NCBI GenBank assembly: GCA_903944085.1
Contig: CAJAQO010000198.1
Coordinates: 1 to 64,000, forward strand
Direction: 5' to 3'
Source of the DNA: an uncultured Verrucomicrobia subdivision 3 bacterium
GTDB lineage: Bacteria; Verrucomicrobiota; Verrucomicrobiia; Limisphaerales; UBA11358
DNA length: 64,000 bases
The notes beneath the pieces were generated by a model that saw only the letters and a program-made list of their open reading frames with translations, was not told the origin of the DNA and ran no database searches. This document shows, in pieces, positions 55,825-64,000 of the stretch (positions are counted from its first letter, which is position 1; each line of letters starts with the position of its first letter). The position numbers were made by a program, and so were the translations under genes.

Positions 55825-56112
55825 ATGGATTATCACGGCGGCCTGGCCGCAAACATTGTCCAAGTCATCAACCAGGCTTCCGGAACCAGTCCGCAGATTC
55901 AGCCTTTGGTGTTGCTGAAGGGAGGTGACTCAACGGCATTGATTCGTTTCCACGGTGCGCCGGGACAAACTTGGCGCATTCAAGCCTGCGATGCCATCGG
56001 CGGAACTTGGACGACCATTGGAACCGCCATGGCCGGATCGGACGGTTTGATTGATGCGACTGATGCCGTCGGAATGTATTCGTTACGATTTTACCGCGCG
56101 GTTTCCCCATAG
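55825..56112 (+). pseudogene. Detached C-terminal domain of a secreted giant protein
   Basis: The 95-codon frame has no signal peptide. Its last 60 residues (IRFHGAPGQTWRIQACDA, GTWTTIGTAMAGSDG, YSLRFYRAVSP) match the type of C-terminal domain found at the ends of the locus giants: a G.xYx(L/I)Q opening, a W...L/G middle and an RFYR/FFRL ending. Without export signal or N-terminal domains it is best read as the 3' relic of a deleted gene. Confidence 0.55.
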
Positions 56113-56300
56113 TAGGCAGCCGTGGCGAAGGCACTCATTGCTTTCGTTGGCCCGGCCCAACAATTATCGCGAACGACAAAGACTCCGCAGCCTACTCAAA
56201 AACGCCAAGCGCATTTTTGCCAGCATCTTAGCTGGTGGCGGATATCAAATTATAGGAATTGAAGTGGAGTTGGCTGGTAATGCGTTTAAGGCGCTGATAG

Positions 56301-56516
56301 CTGGAACTCGTCTGGTTTCGGTCCCACCTCGCGGCTCAAGTCATCTTCGACGGGAAAAGTGTTGGGGACGTGTTTCACGCCTTCGAGTTGCTCATGGTTA
56401 ATAACGAGGACTTGCGGTCGTATCAATATCTGGAACGGCTGACGACGCTGATGAATCTGCTCGCCAGCGGCAGCATCGGTTTTTCCGGTAGGTTAAGAAG
56501 TTTGGTCGAGAAATAA
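56301..56516 (+). pseudogene. Fragment resembling an ATP-dependent DNA ligase
   Basis: An open frame without a start codon, from the stop at 56298 to TAA 56514-56516. It encodes VFHAFELLMVNNEDLRSYQY followed by LERLTTLMNLLA, which follows the ligase pattern of a conserved FDLL, a G/N-EDLR turn and an ERxxxLxxLL helix between nucleotidyltransferase motifs. The catalytic Lys motif and the OB domain are missing. It is too short to function. Confidence 0.4.
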
Positions 56517-56616
56517 TCGAACGCCAGTCGGTCTCCGGCAAAGACGTGGCCAGAATGGGTGGTGGCGCAGTCACAAATCAACCATTCAATTTCCGGCAAC
56601 TCTTGTTTTTTGCATA

Positions 56617-57345
56617 TTAGCAGCCATGTTGAATGTCGTATGCATGTTGCCAAGCATGAGTGATATGCGCGGTGATAGCGTCTACGCCGACTCCATGTTT
56701 GACCTGTGCAAACACGAATGGCCCGGCCCCGCGCATTTTTTTTGTGTCGCGTTCCATCACCGCCAAATCGGCACCCACGCCGGCGGCGAGATCGGTCTTG
56801 TTGATGACGAGCAGGTCGGACTGCGTGATGCCCGGACCTCCTTTGCGCGGAATTTTGTCACCGCCGCAGACATCAATCACTTGAATGGTAAAATCAGCCA
56901 GTTCACGGCTGAAGCACGCCGCCAGATTGTCGCCGCCGGATTCGATGAACAGCATTTGTGGTTTGAACTTTTGGTGCAGTTCCTCCAGCGCGAGCAAATT
57001 CGCCGAAATATCCTCGCGGATCGCCGTGTGCGGACACCCGCCGGTTTCCACCGCGCGGATGCGTTCGGCGGGCAGCGCTTCGTGCTTGGTAAGAAACTCA
57101 GCATCTTCCTTGGTGAAAATATCGTTCGTCACGGCGGCAATATTCATGGTGGCGCGCAAGCGTTGACAGAGTTGAAGCAACAACGCCGTTTTGCCACTGC
57201 CTACCGGACCACCCACCCCGACAGTAAAAGCGCGTTTACTGAAATCGCGGTCAAGCGGTTGCTCGCGCTCAGTAAAATGCCCCGCTGAGTCTGCGTGGCC
57301 ATTGCCACCGTGGGTTTGAAAATGGAACAGCAAGCTTGAGTTCAT
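56617..57345 (-). CDS. ureG: Urease accessory GTPase UreG
   Basis: UreG hydrolyses GTP to drive nickel insertion into urease. The 242-residue protein has the P-loop GPVGSGKT at 46-53, the metal-binding CPH motif at 104-106 ([11 protein letters not shown]), [11 protein letters not shown], and NKTDLA for guanine recognition. The N-terminal 36 residues are longer than usual and contain several His residues ([10 protein letters not shown]), which may help hold nickel in a cluster without ureE. It is last in the leftward urease operon, 12 bases after ureF. Confidence 0.95.
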   Translation of the reverse strand: MNSSLLFHFQTHGGNGHADSAGHFTEREQPLDRDFSKRAFTVGVGGPVGSGKTALLLQLCQRLRATMNIAAVTNDIFTKEDAEFLTKHEALPAERIRAVETGGCPHTAIREDISANLLALEELHQKFKPQMLFIESGGDNLAACFSRELADFTIQVIDVCGGDKIPRKGGPGITQSDLLVINKTDLAAGVGADLAVMERDTKKMRGAGPFVFAQVKHGVGVDAITAHITHAWQHAYDIQHGC

Positions 57346-57357
57346 GGCGGTTGTTTT

Positions 57358-58005
57358 TTAGCTCTGAAAAAGTCGGGAGTAAAGCCGGTCTTGCGCGCCT
57401 TGCCAGAGGTCGAGCAGCGGCGAAGTTTGGGCGATTTGATCCAGCGTCAACAAGGCGCAGGCATTTAGAATTATTTCTGCTTTTGGCGACAGCTTATGCT
57501 GTAGTATCTGCGCCTCCATCGGCCCGATGATGTTCAAACGCACCGCCGCCGCCAGCACGCTGCGGAGGTGATTGAATAAAAACAGGCGGGCCGTCGTGGC
57601 GCGCGAAACTTCCAACCGGCGCAGGCCCGCGCCAAGAACTGGCGCGTAATGGGCGAATTCAATTTCCAATTTCAAATTTTCAATTTCCAATTTGAAAATG
57701 CGTTCCGCCGCCGTCAGAAAAGCCCGGCCCTGCGCCCGGCTGGCGCGGTTGGCGACATGGTTCGTCGTGAAAACATCGCAAAGCTGGTCAAACTCAGCGA
57801 GTTTTTCCGGCTCATCAAAAGCGGCCATAGCAAATGGCAGCGCCGCATGACCGAGTTGTTGGAGGCTGGCCTCGAGGAAAGAAAACAGTTCGCTGCGATT
57901 GCGGACTTCGCCGTGCTGCCAGGCGGCTTCGAGTCCGAGTGAATGAGCGAAACCGCCGGTGGGAAACGCCGAATCGCAAAGTTGCCAGAGCAGCCAATCA
58001 TCCAT
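57358..58005 (-). CDS. ureF: Urease accessory protein UreF
   Basis: I place the start at ATG 58005 (215 residues; MDDWLLWQLCDSAFPTGGFA), the normal UreF N-terminus. The frame is open further to 58185, but that part overlaps ureC and lacks homology. Family features are the SAFPTGGFAHSLGLEAAW opening and a helical body with a C-terminal LDLWQ...LYSRLFQS, which binds UreG and UreD/H. Mid-protein, at about residues 104-116, lies a 7-residue periodic insert (KLEIENLKLEIE) coded by an AT-rich 21-bp repeat unlike the rest of the gene. The insert keeps the frame and probably sits in a loop. Confidence 0.9.
   Translation of the reverse strand: MDDWLLWQLCDSAFPTGGFAHSLGLEAAWQHGEVRNRSELFSFLEASLQQLGHAALPFAMAAFDEPEKLAEFDQLCDVFTTNHVANRASRAQGRAFLTAAERIFKLEIENLKLEIEFAHYAPVLGAGLRRLEVSRATTARLFLFNHLRSVLAAAVRLNIIGPMEAQILQHKLSPKAEIILNACALLTLDQIAQTSPLLDLWQGAQDRLYSRLFQS
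57657..57699. repeat. AT-rich 21-bp tandem repeat inside ureF
   Basis: CAATTTCCAATTT occurs at 57660-57672 and again at 57681-57693 (period 21), in a 43-base stretch that is almost all A and T within a GC-rich gene. It encodes two heptads in frame. Confidence 0.8.
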
Positions 58006-58133
58006 TTTTTTATTTGCCGTTGCAGGAGCTACCGCACTCAAGTTGAAAACTTTTGAACGGCGAGCGGCCAATTGGATCACAGATTTTCCAGGTTGTTGGC
58101 CATGACCGTTGATTTGGGGCGCGCGTGACACGA
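58006..58133. other. Gap between ureC and ureF
   Basis: 128 bases. The upstream-extended ureF frame crosses it, but no family sequence is seen and no separate gene is supported. Confidence 0.4.
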
Positions 58134-59849
58134 TTAAAAAAGTTGATACCGCTGCGCCAGCGGCAGCACTTTTGCCGGTTCGCACGTCAGCAGTTCGCCA
58201 TCCGCACGGACTTTGTAGGTTTCAGGATCCACCGTGATCTTCGGCATGGCGTTGTTCCATTTTAAATCTTTCTTGCCCACTTTGCGACAACCACGCACGG
58301 CTTCGATGCGTTTGGTCAGACCATAAGTTTTGCCCACACCTTTTTGTTTCGCGAGTTGGCTGACAAACGCAATGGAACTCATCCCCGCCGTGCGGCCCAA
58401 CGCGCCGAACATCGGCCGCATGAACACCGGCTGCGGCGTGGGAATGCTCGCGTTCGGGTCGCCCATTTGCGCCCACGCGATAATGCCGCCTTTGATCACC
58501 ATTTCCGGTTTCGCGCCGAACATCGATGGTTTCCATAAAACAAGATCGGCGAGCTTGCCGACTTCAATCGAACCGATGATGTGCGCCATGCCATGCGCGA
58601 GCGCGGGGTTGATCGTGTATTTCGCGAGGTAACGTTTGATTCGAAGATTGTCGTTGTCGCCTTTTTCACCGGGCAGACGACCACGCTGTTGCTTCATCTT
58701 GTCCGCCGTCTGCCAACTGCGCGTGATGACTTCGCCGATGCGGCCCATTGCCTGCGAATCGGAACTCATCATGCTGATTGCGCCAAGGTCGTGTAAAATA
58801 TCCTCGGCAGCGATGGTCTCGCCGCGAATCCGGCTTTCGGCAAACGCCACGTCTTCTGGCAAATTCGGATCGAGATGATGGCATACCATGAGCATGTCGA
58901 GATGCTCGTCAATGGTGTTGACCGTGTAAGGCTTCGTCGGGTTGGTGGAACTTGGCAGCACGTTTGGTTCGCCACAAATGCGGATGATGTCCGGTGCATG
59001 GCCACCGCCCGCGCCTTCGCTGTGATAAGTATGGATCGTCCGGCCTTTGAACGCAGCGATCGTGCCTTCAACAAATGTGGATTCATTCAACGTGTCTGTG
59101 TGAATCGTGACTTGAATATCGTGCTTGTCCGCCATGCTCAAACAACAATCAATCGCCGCCGGCGTCGTGCCCCAATCTTCGTGCAACTTCAAACCAATCG
59201 CACCGGCCTCGATTTGATCGCTCAAACCTTCTGGCATCGCGGTGTTGCCTTTGCCAGTAAAACCAAAATTGAGCGGCAAGGAATCCACGGCTTGCAACAT
59301 CGCTTTGAAGTAAAATGGCGCGGGCGTGCAGGTGGTCGCGCAGGTGCCGACCGCCGGCCCGGTGCCACCGCCAACCATCGTCGTGAGTCCGGCCGCAATG
59401 GCTTCGTGCGCCTGCTGCGGACAGATGAAATGGATATGCGTGTCGAGTCCGCCCGCCGTGATGATCAAACCTTCGCCTGCGATCACTTCGGTCGTGACGC
59501 CGATGATCATTTTTTTGGTAACGCCCGCCATGACATCGGGATTGCCCGCCTTGCCAATGCCGGAGATCAAACCGTTTTTAATGCCGATGTCTGCTTTGTA
59601 AATTCCCGTGTAATCAATGATGAGTGCGTTGGTGATGACGCAATCCAGTGCGTCCTTTGCCCCGACGCCAGCGGCCTGGCCCATGCCTTCGCGGATGACC
59701 TTGCCGCCGCCAAATTTGCATTCGTCGCCATAAATCGTGGAATCTTTTTCGACTTCGAGAATCAACGATGTATCGCCGAGCCGGACTTTGTCGCCGGTCG
59801 TCGGGCCAAACATTTCGGCGTAATGCGCGCGTTTCATGGTGTGCGACAT
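58134..59849 (-). CDS. ureC: Urease alpha (catalytic) subunit UreC
   Basis: The 571-residue subunit hydrolyses urea to ammonia and carbamate at a dinickel site in the cytoplasm. All ligands are present: His138 and His140 (DTHIH), the carbamylated Lys221 with His223 (GLKLHED), His250, His276, and Asp364. The mobile flap keeps Cys323-His324 (MVCHHLD). The length is standard. A second ATG four codons in ([12 protein letters not shown]) would also fit. The segment [18 protein letters not shown] differs from the common GPW(Y/F)I version, a small variant near the active-site entrance. It is preceded by a phosphofructokinase gene and not directly by ureAB. Confidence 0.96.
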   Translation of the reverse strand: MSHTMKRAHYAEMFGPTTGDKVRLGDTSLILEVEKDSTIYGDECKFGGGKVIREGMGQAAGVGAKDALDCVITNALIIDYTGIYKADIGIKNGLISGIGKAGNPDVMAGVTKKMIIGVTTEVIAGEGLIITAGGLDTHIHFICPQQAHEAIAAGLTTMVGGGTGPAVGTCATTCTPAPFYFKAMLQAVDSLPLNFGFTGKGNTAMPEGLSDQIEAGAIGLKLHEDWGTTPAAIDCCLSMADKHDIQVTIHTDTLNESTFVEGTIAAFKGRTIHTYHSEGAGGGHAPDIIRICGEPNVLPSSTNPTKPYTVNTIDEHLDMLMVCHHLDPNLPEDVAFAESRIRGETIAAEDILHDLGAISMMSSDSQAMGRIGEVITRSWQTADKMKQQRGRLPGEKGDNDNLRIKRYLAKYTINPALAHGMAHIIGSIEVGKLADLVLWKPSMFGAKPEMVIKGGIIAWAQMGDPNASIPTPQPVFMRPMFGALGRTAGMSSIAFVSQLAKQKGVGKTYGLTKRIEAVRGCRKVGKKDLKWNNAMPKITVDPETYKVRADGELLTCEPAKVLPLAQRYQLF

Positions 59850-59853
59850 AAAT

Positions 59854-61248
59854 TCAGGCTGCGGCCGGCGCGAGGTAACGAATGCGTTTGTTGACGTCGG
59901 TGTTGATGGAATGATACGGCTGCGTCAAATTTCCGGCGGCGAACAAAGTCTGGCGCGTGTGTTCCAGGTCATCATCGCCGATGGCGTCGGTGAAAATGGG
60001 TAGCAGATATTCAATGCCCAGTTTGGAGGGTCGCATGAGTTTCGCATCGTAAAGCGATGGGTGCATGGAACGCGCATGAATCAATCCCCAGCGATCACGC
60101 AACCGATTTGCATCGTAGCCTTCAACATGAAAGCCTTTCGTTTCGTTATATTGCAAGATTGAAATCGCGTTGTTGCGGCCTTCGATCAGCATCTCGACCG
60201 ACTTAGCGCCAAGCTGGGCGGCGTAAAAGCGATCGAACAAAATCGGCCGGCCGCCGCGTTGCGTATGACCGACTTTGCGCGTGAAAATCGCTTCGCGCGC
60301 CGTTTCGCTCCGGCGATAGAGCTTGAAATAATTGTCGCCGATCATCTGGATCAGCTTTGAACGCAAGGCCTCCGCCGCGCCACTCAGTTGGATGTTCCCG
60401 GCAGGATCGGAGGATTTTAATTCCGCGCCCAGCTCGCGACCTTGCGAATCCACGATGCCTTCGCCGCAAACGATCACGACATTTTTCTGCAAGTCGTAAG
60501 TATGTTTCACGCGTTCGACGAGATGTTCCAGATCGAGCGGCTGTTCGGGCACGAGCAAAATGTCCGGGCGGCCGTAAGCCGTGCCGAGCGCGATGTAACC
60601 GGAGTGGCGGCCCATGACCTCGATGATGGCAATGCGACGATGACTCTCGGCCGTGGTGCGAATGCGCCCAACGCCTTGCGCAGAAACAAAAACTGACGTG
60701 GCATAGCCGGGCGTGGCGTAATTGACAATTTGATCAAGTTGAAAAACCGCCCGGGATTCGGCCCGTTTGTAATGGTAGCCGCCCTTTGCGGAAGTATCGT
60801 TGACGCGCACGAATTCATCCGGCTCGCTGGGATAATTCAGGCCGAGGTCGTTATCAATTGTCTTCGGCGCGAGCACAGTAGGCAGGCGTTCGGCCAATGG
60901 TTGCAGCCCATTCAGCGTGCCGTCGCCGCCCACGCAAATCAGTCCTTCAATGCCGAGTTTGGCCAACCGCGACGCAATCATATCCAAATCATCCTTCTTT
61001 TCTGGATCAACATAATCGCGCGAAGAGCCAATCAGCGTGCCGCCTTTGGCCGGATCGAGCTCCGGGATTTCCTGATACAGCGGATTGAGCAGAACGTGCG
61101 GGACGCGCGGATTGAACAGGCTGTTGAAGCCTTTGATAAGACCCACGATTTCCACCTTGAGTTGGTTGGCGCGCGTAACGGCACCCGCGATGGTTGCGTT
61201 CAAGGCCGGTGTGTCGCCGCCCGCTGTCAAAATGCCGATGCGTTTCAT
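59854..61248 (-). CDS. 6-phosphofructokinase (ATP- or PPi-dependent), inside the urease operon
   Basis: The 464-residue protein has the phosphofructokinase pattern: [16 protein letters not shown] at the N-terminus, GGDGTLNG (107-114), PKTIDND (128-134) with the catalytic Asp, and [10 protein letters not shown]. The donor cannot be fixed: GGDG is typical of ATP enzymes (PPi enzymes usually have GGDD), while the Lys of PKTIDND is typical of PPi enzymes and of the trypanosomatid-like ATP group, which shows this mix. The gene overlaps ureAB by four bases upstream and stops five bases before ureC, so it is translated within the urease transcript. It has no known urease role. Confidence 0.9.
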   Translation of the reverse strand: MKRIGILTAGGDTPALNATIAGAVTRANQLKVEIVGLIKGFNSLFNPRVPHVLLNPLYQEIPELDPAKGGTLIGSSRDYVDPEKKDDLDMIASRLAKLGIEGLICVGGDGTLNGLQPLAERLPTVLAPKTIDNDLGLNYPSEPDEFVRVNDTSAKGGYHYKRAESRAVFQLDQIVNYATPGYATSVFVSAQGVGRIRTTAESHRRIAIIEVMGRHSGYIALGTAYGRPDILLVPEQPLDLEHLVERVKHTYDLQKNVVIVCGEGIVDSQGRELGAELKSSDPAGNIQLSGAAEALRSKLIQMIGDNYFKLYRRSETAREAIFTRKVGHTQRGGRPILFDRFYAAQLGAKSVEMLIEGRNNAISILQYNETKGFHVEGYDANRLRDRWGLIHARSMHPSLYDAKLMRPSKLGIEYLLPIFTDAIGDDDLEHTRQTLFAAGNLTQPYHSINTDVNKRIRYLAPAAA

Positions 61249-62003
61249 ACAGGTTGATTTGCAAATGACGCTGATTTGATTTTTTTCAAAGCCGCCTTTT
61301 TCCCGGCCGGAGAAACTTTGCCGCTCGCGAGATTGTTGCCACCGCGAATAATTTTTTTTCCGGCAATTTCAACCAACTTCACCGTCTTGGTTTCGCCGGG
61401 TTCAAAACGCACGGCGGTGCCGGCGGGAATATCAAGTCGCTTGCCATACGCCGCGCCGCGATCAAATTGCAACAACGCATTCGTCTCGATGAAATGATAA
61501 TGACTGCCAACTTGAATCGGTCGGTCACCGAGATTTGTGACGGGAATTTCCAACGTAGCACGGCCGGTATTGAGTTCGATTTCACCTTCCTTGATTTCGG
61601 TTGAACCCGGAACCGGTTCGTCGGCGATTGCTTTGAACATGGAAATATCCGGCACCGGCAGAAAACTGCCATGCAGCGCGAGCGCGAGATTTCCGTTCTC
61701 ACTGGCGATGGGATGATGCACGGTCACAAGTTTGGAGCCGTCAGGAAACGTGCCTTCGACTTGCACGTCATAAATCATTTCCGGCACGCCGGACATCACT
61801 TGGTTCCGGCCGAGCAAATGCCGACCGAGATTCATCAGTTCGGCGACGCTCTTGCCATCGCGAATGAATTCCAAAATCACCGCTGCGATGAGCGCGACTG
61901 CTTCGGGATGGTTCAGTCGCAGGCCGCGCGCGAGGCGTTTCTGCGCGAGAAAACCGGCGTTGTGCAGCAGCAGTTTGTCAATTTCGCGAGGAGACAGGTG
62001 CAT
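61245..62003 (-). CDS. ureAB: Fused urease gamma-beta subunit UreAB
   Basis: I start at ATG 62003 (252 residues, [14 protein letters not shown]); the open frame beyond to 62249 is antisense-like and overlaps ureD. Residues 1-100 are UreA ([42 protein letters not shown]) and about 125-220 are UreB ([35 protein letters not shown], with [15 protein letters not shown]). Fusion of the two small subunits is known in Helicobacter and in scattered other bacteria. A Lys-rich tail of about 30 residues ([18 protein letters not shown]) extends beyond UreB. It overlaps the phosphofructokinase gene by four bases and follows ureD by four. Confidence 0.94.
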   Translation of the reverse strand: MHLSPREIDKLLLHNAGFLAQKRLARGLRLNHPEAVALIAAVILEFIRDGKSVAELMNLGRHLLGRNQVMSGVPEMIYDVQVEGTFPDGSKLVTVHHPIASENGNLALALHGSFLPVPDISMFKAIADEPVPGSTEIKEGEIELNTGRATLEIPVTNLGDRPIQVGSHYHFIETNALLQFDRGAAYGKRLDIPAGTAVRFEPGETKTVKLVEIAGKKIIRGGNNLASGKVSPAGKKAALKKIKSASFANQPV

Positions 62004-62007
62004 AAAA

Positions 62008-62850
62008 TTACCATTTGCGCGCCCACGGATCGTCGCCGAGGAATTCCGACACAAATGCCAGACGTCGGTGGAGTTCACGTCCAACGGCTTCGACTTGTTC
62101 GCCCGCCACCCGCAGCACCGCGCCGTCGCGCACAGGGCTGGCGCTGACGACCAACGCCGCGTGGCGTTCCACCGGCGCGGCGGAAATGTTCTGCAGCAAT
62201 TCACCGGCAACAGCACGCAGCGGCTCCCCGGCAAGCAACACGGTGGCAAAACAGTTGAATCGTCCGGTTCGCGCCGGCGAGGTCAATGAACCATCGGCCG
62301 AATCCAGCAAGATTGATTCGAGAAAAATTCTTTCACCCGCAACGAAAACTTCGTTGCGCGTTGTAAACTGTGAAAATTGCCAGCGTTCACCGCGTGCGGC
62401 GCGGCCGGACGTGAACCAATCAACCAGCACCAATCCGGCTCCGGCGGCGAGGTGAAATTCCTGTCGTTGCGAATAGCTGGAGCCGGCAAACGCCTGCACC
62501 GGATCGGGCGCGAACACGAGCAGCGAATTTTCGTCCAGCATGGCCCGGGTTACGTGGCCGCACGGAAGTTGATTGGGATTGCGATAAATTTTTGTGGAAG
62601 CCTGCGTGCCGAGAAAACAGCGCGCGTTTTTGCCGAGGCGGAGGTCGAGCCGGGTCTGGTCGCCAGCGACAAGGCCGCCGCCGAAGCTGCTCGTGCAGGC
62701 CCAGACGCTGCGGCCCCGCGCCCGAGGCGTGAGCAGCTTCAACGGACTGCGGGCCAGCGCGGACGTGACGGCACTCGCGCCGCAAACGGATTCGACTTCG
62801 AGCGCCGCGCCGCCGGGTTCCTTGGAATAATTTTTTGCAAAAGCAACCAC
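62008..62850 (-). CDS. ureD: Urease accessory protein UreD/UreH
   Basis: UreD is the scaffold that binds apo-urease and with UreF and UreG carries nickel to it. The 280-residue protein has the family features [37 protein letters not shown] and [17 protein letters not shown], followed by [17 protein letters not shown]. The start at 62850 gives a standard N-terminus. It lies two bases after urtE and four bases before ureAB. Confidence 0.93.
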   Translation of the reverse strand: MVAFAKNYSKEPGGAALEVESVCGASAVTSALARSPLKLLTPRARGRSVWACTSSFGGGLVAGDQTRLDLRLGKNARCFLGTQASTKIYRNPNQLPCGHVTRAMLDENSLLVFAPDPVQAFAGSSYSQRQEFHLAAGAGLVLVDWFTSGRAARGERWQFSQFTTRNEVFVAGERIFLESILLDSADGSLTSPARTGRFNCFATVLLAGEPLRAVAGELLQNISAAPVERHAALVVSASPVRDGAVLRVAGEQVEAVGRELHRRLAFVSEFLGDDPWARKW

Positions 62851-62852
62851 GC

Positions 62853-63548
62853 TTAAACAGTCAGGTGTTTTTTGACAATGTCATTATTCAGTTGCGAAAT
62901 CGGGCCGTTGGCCACGATCGCGCCACGATCCATGATGTAAAAACTGTCGCCAACACTTAAACAGAAGTCGAGATATTGTTCCACGAGCAGGATGCTGATC
63001 TTGCCTTCCTTTTTGATTTTCAAAAGCGTGTCGCCAATCAAATCAATGATGTTCGGCTGGATGCCTTCGGTCGGCTCGTCGAGAATCAAAATTTGCGGAT
63101 CGGTCAGCAGCGCGCGGGCGATGGCGAGTTGCTGCTGCTGGCCGCCGCTCAACACGCCGCCTTTGCGCTGGAGAAATTCCTTCAGGATGGGAAACAATTC
63201 CAATACGCGATCCACCTGGCCGTTGGCCTTGGTGCCGTGGACGACGAGGCTGATCTTCAAATTTTCCCAAACCGTGAGATGCGGGAAAATGTCGCGGCCC
63301 TGCGGCACAAAGCCGATGCCTTTCCGCGCGCGGGCATCGGGCGGAAGTCCCAGGAGTTCCGTTCCAGCGAGTTTCACCGAGCCGGCTTCGGGCTTCACGA
63401 GGCCGACGATGGCTTTGAGCGTGGTGGTTTTGCCGACGCCATTGCGCCCCATCAGGCAGACGAGGCTGTGCTCCGGCACGGTGAGGTTCACCCCGCGCAA
63501 AATCCGCGAGCCATCGTAGCTGACGTTGATGTTGAGAAGCGAAAGCAT
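62853..63548 (-). CDS. urtE: Urea ABC transporter ATP-binding protein UrtE
   Basis: I start at ATG 63548 (231 residues, the family length); upstream in-frame codons to 63719 lie in urtD and a repeat. Walker A is GRNGVGKTT (34-42), the signature LSGGQQQQ, Walker B LILDEPTEG, and the switch region LVEQYLDF. PTEGIQPNII is typical of the UrtE/LivF branch. With UrtD it powers uptake of urea delivered by UrtA through UrtB and UrtC, which should lie past the right edge. It is directly followed by ureD, tying import to hydrolysis. Confidence 0.92.
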   Translation of the reverse strand: MLSLLNINVSYDGSRILRGVNLTVPEHSLVCLMGRNGVGKTTTLKAIVGLVKPEAGSVKLAGTELLGLPPDARARKGIGFVPQGRDIFPHLTVWENLKISLVVHGTKANGQVDRVLELFPILKEFLQRKGGVLSGGQQQQLAIARALLTDPQILILDEPTEGIQPNIIDLIGDTLLKIKKEGKISILLVEQYLDFCLSVGDSFYIMDRGAIVANGPISQLNNDIVKKHLTV

Positions 63549-63552
63549 GGTC

Positions 63553-63630
63553 AACAACAAAGCAACAAAGCCACTAAGACAAAATTGATTATTCCATCCG
63601 CCGCACTTTGTTTCTTTGTTCCTTGGTTGT
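63553..63630. repeat. Imperfect inverted repeat between urtD and urtE
   Basis: The left arm AACAACAAAGCAACAAAG (63553-63570) is complementary, with mismatches, to a right arm at 63606-63630 rich in CTTTGTT. The spacer is about 35 bases. It fills the 82-base gap and abuts the urtD stop codon. It resembles small palindromic intergenic repeats rather than a terminator. Confidence 0.6.
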
Positions 63631-64000
63631 TCATTTTTCCTTTTTTTTGCGACCGAGATAAACTTCTTTGACGCGTTCATCGTTTTGCACGTCGTCCACG
63701 GTGCCTTCGCACAGAACATGTCCTTGATGCAGCACGGTGACTTTGCGGGCGATCTGGCGGACGAATGCCATGTCGTGTTCGATGACGATGATGCTGTGCT
63801 TGCCTTCGAGGCTCAACAGCAGTTCACCGGTCTTGTGCGTTTCCTCGTCTGTCATGCCGGCGGCGGGTTCATCCACCAGCAACAATTTCGGGTCTTGCGC
63901 GAGCAACATGCCGATTTCGAGCCATTGTTTCTGACCGTGCGACAACGAGCCGGCCAATGTTTCAGCCTTATCGCTCAAGCCGATAGTTTTCAAAACGGCT
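63631..64000 (-). CDS. urtD: Urea ABC transporter ATP-binding protein UrtD, C-terminal part
   Basis: About 123 codons are inside the window; the N-terminus with Walker A lies to the right. Visible are the signature SHGQKQWLEIGMLL, Walker B LLLVDEPAAGMTDEE, and the switch His in VIEHDMAFV. The order urtD then urtE on one strand and the PAAGMTDEE text match UrtD rather than LivG. It ends in a short Lys-rich tail. Confidence 0.88.
   Translation of the reverse strand, partial: AVLKTIGLSDKAETLAGSLSHGQKQWLEIGMLLAQDPKLLLVDEPAAGMTDEETHKTGELLLSLEGKHSIIVIEHDMAFVRQIARKVTVLHQGHVLCEGTVDDVQNDERVKEVYLGRKKKEK

Larger units (their letters stand above)
55625..56616. other. Nearly 1-kb region of decayed sequence
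   Basis: There is no intact gene. Two remnants are recognisable and listed separately: the C-terminus of a secreted giant (55825-56112) and a stretch like an ATP-dependent DNA ligase (56301-56516). Small frames on both strands do not match any family I know. No transposase or clear insertion boundary was found. Confidence 0.6.

Noticed and set aside
56423-56653. 76-codon minus-strand frame after ureG
   Set aside because: It overlaps the ureG end and the ligase-like remnant, and has no recognisable family or start signal.
62004-62249. N-terminal extension of UreAB
   Set aside because: It overlaps ureD out of frame and has a Cys/Arg/Trp-rich text; the UreA N-terminus begins at 62003.

Overview
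The window looks like a chromosomal segment of a free-living Verrucomicrobiota bacterium, probably of the Pedosphaera/Limisphaerales kind. That placement is inference from gene content: very large secreted proteins of Ig-like, lamin-tail, CotH and autotransporter-type beta-strand repeats, an H-x9-DG pseudopilin, several rhamnosidases without SusC/SusD partners, GC-rich codons, and few clear Shine-Dalgarno sequences. I saw no rRNA, tRNA, CRISPR array, transposase or phage gene.

Layout. (1) 1-3185, leftward: queF-queC (7-deazaguanine synthesis), a 2,5-dioxovalerate-type aldehyde dehydrogenase and the start of a GH3 glycosidase, tightly packed. (2) 3430-50426, rightward: a 47-kb secreted polysaccharide-use locus. 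It holds a GH106 and two GH78 alpha-L-rhamnosidases, a deacetylase-like protein, an alpha/alpha-barrel glycosidase candidate, a CotH/lamin-tail giant (2661 aa), a protein made almost only of one repeated module (1671 aa), a pseudopilin, a two-component pair whose sensor domain resembles the rhamnosidase N-domain, a metzincin protease giant (2169 aa) and a beta-strand repeat giant (about 2756 aa). (3) 50694-55624: a leftward GntR-ROK kinase-phosphomannose isomerase operon, divergent from a sugar-porter MFS gene across a palindromic operator. (4) 55625-56616: decayed DNA with two recognisable gene remnants. (5) 56617-64000, leftward: urea import and urease, urtD'-urtE-ureD-ureAB-pfk-ureC-ureF-ureG, with a phosphofructokinase inside the operon.

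How the parts may work together. Region 2 reads as an outer-surface system for a rhamnose-containing polysaccharide, with its own two-component regulator. A module of roughly 180-220 residues, which I cannot assign to a named family, occurs 11 times in four of its proteins: twice in the CotH giant, six times in the 1671-aa protein, once at the end of a rhamnosidase and twice in the protease. Six proteins or fragments end in a related C-terminal domain that may be a surface-sorting tag. My leading hypothesis is that the shared module brings a glycosidase, a protease and a scaffold-like protein to one ligand. Sugars released would feed the transporter, kinase and isomerase of region 3. Several intergenic stretches have RNA-like structure: a duplicated element at 16297-16377 and 29307-29416, a three-way junction at 16419-16462, and a stem that covers the start of the histidine kinase gene.
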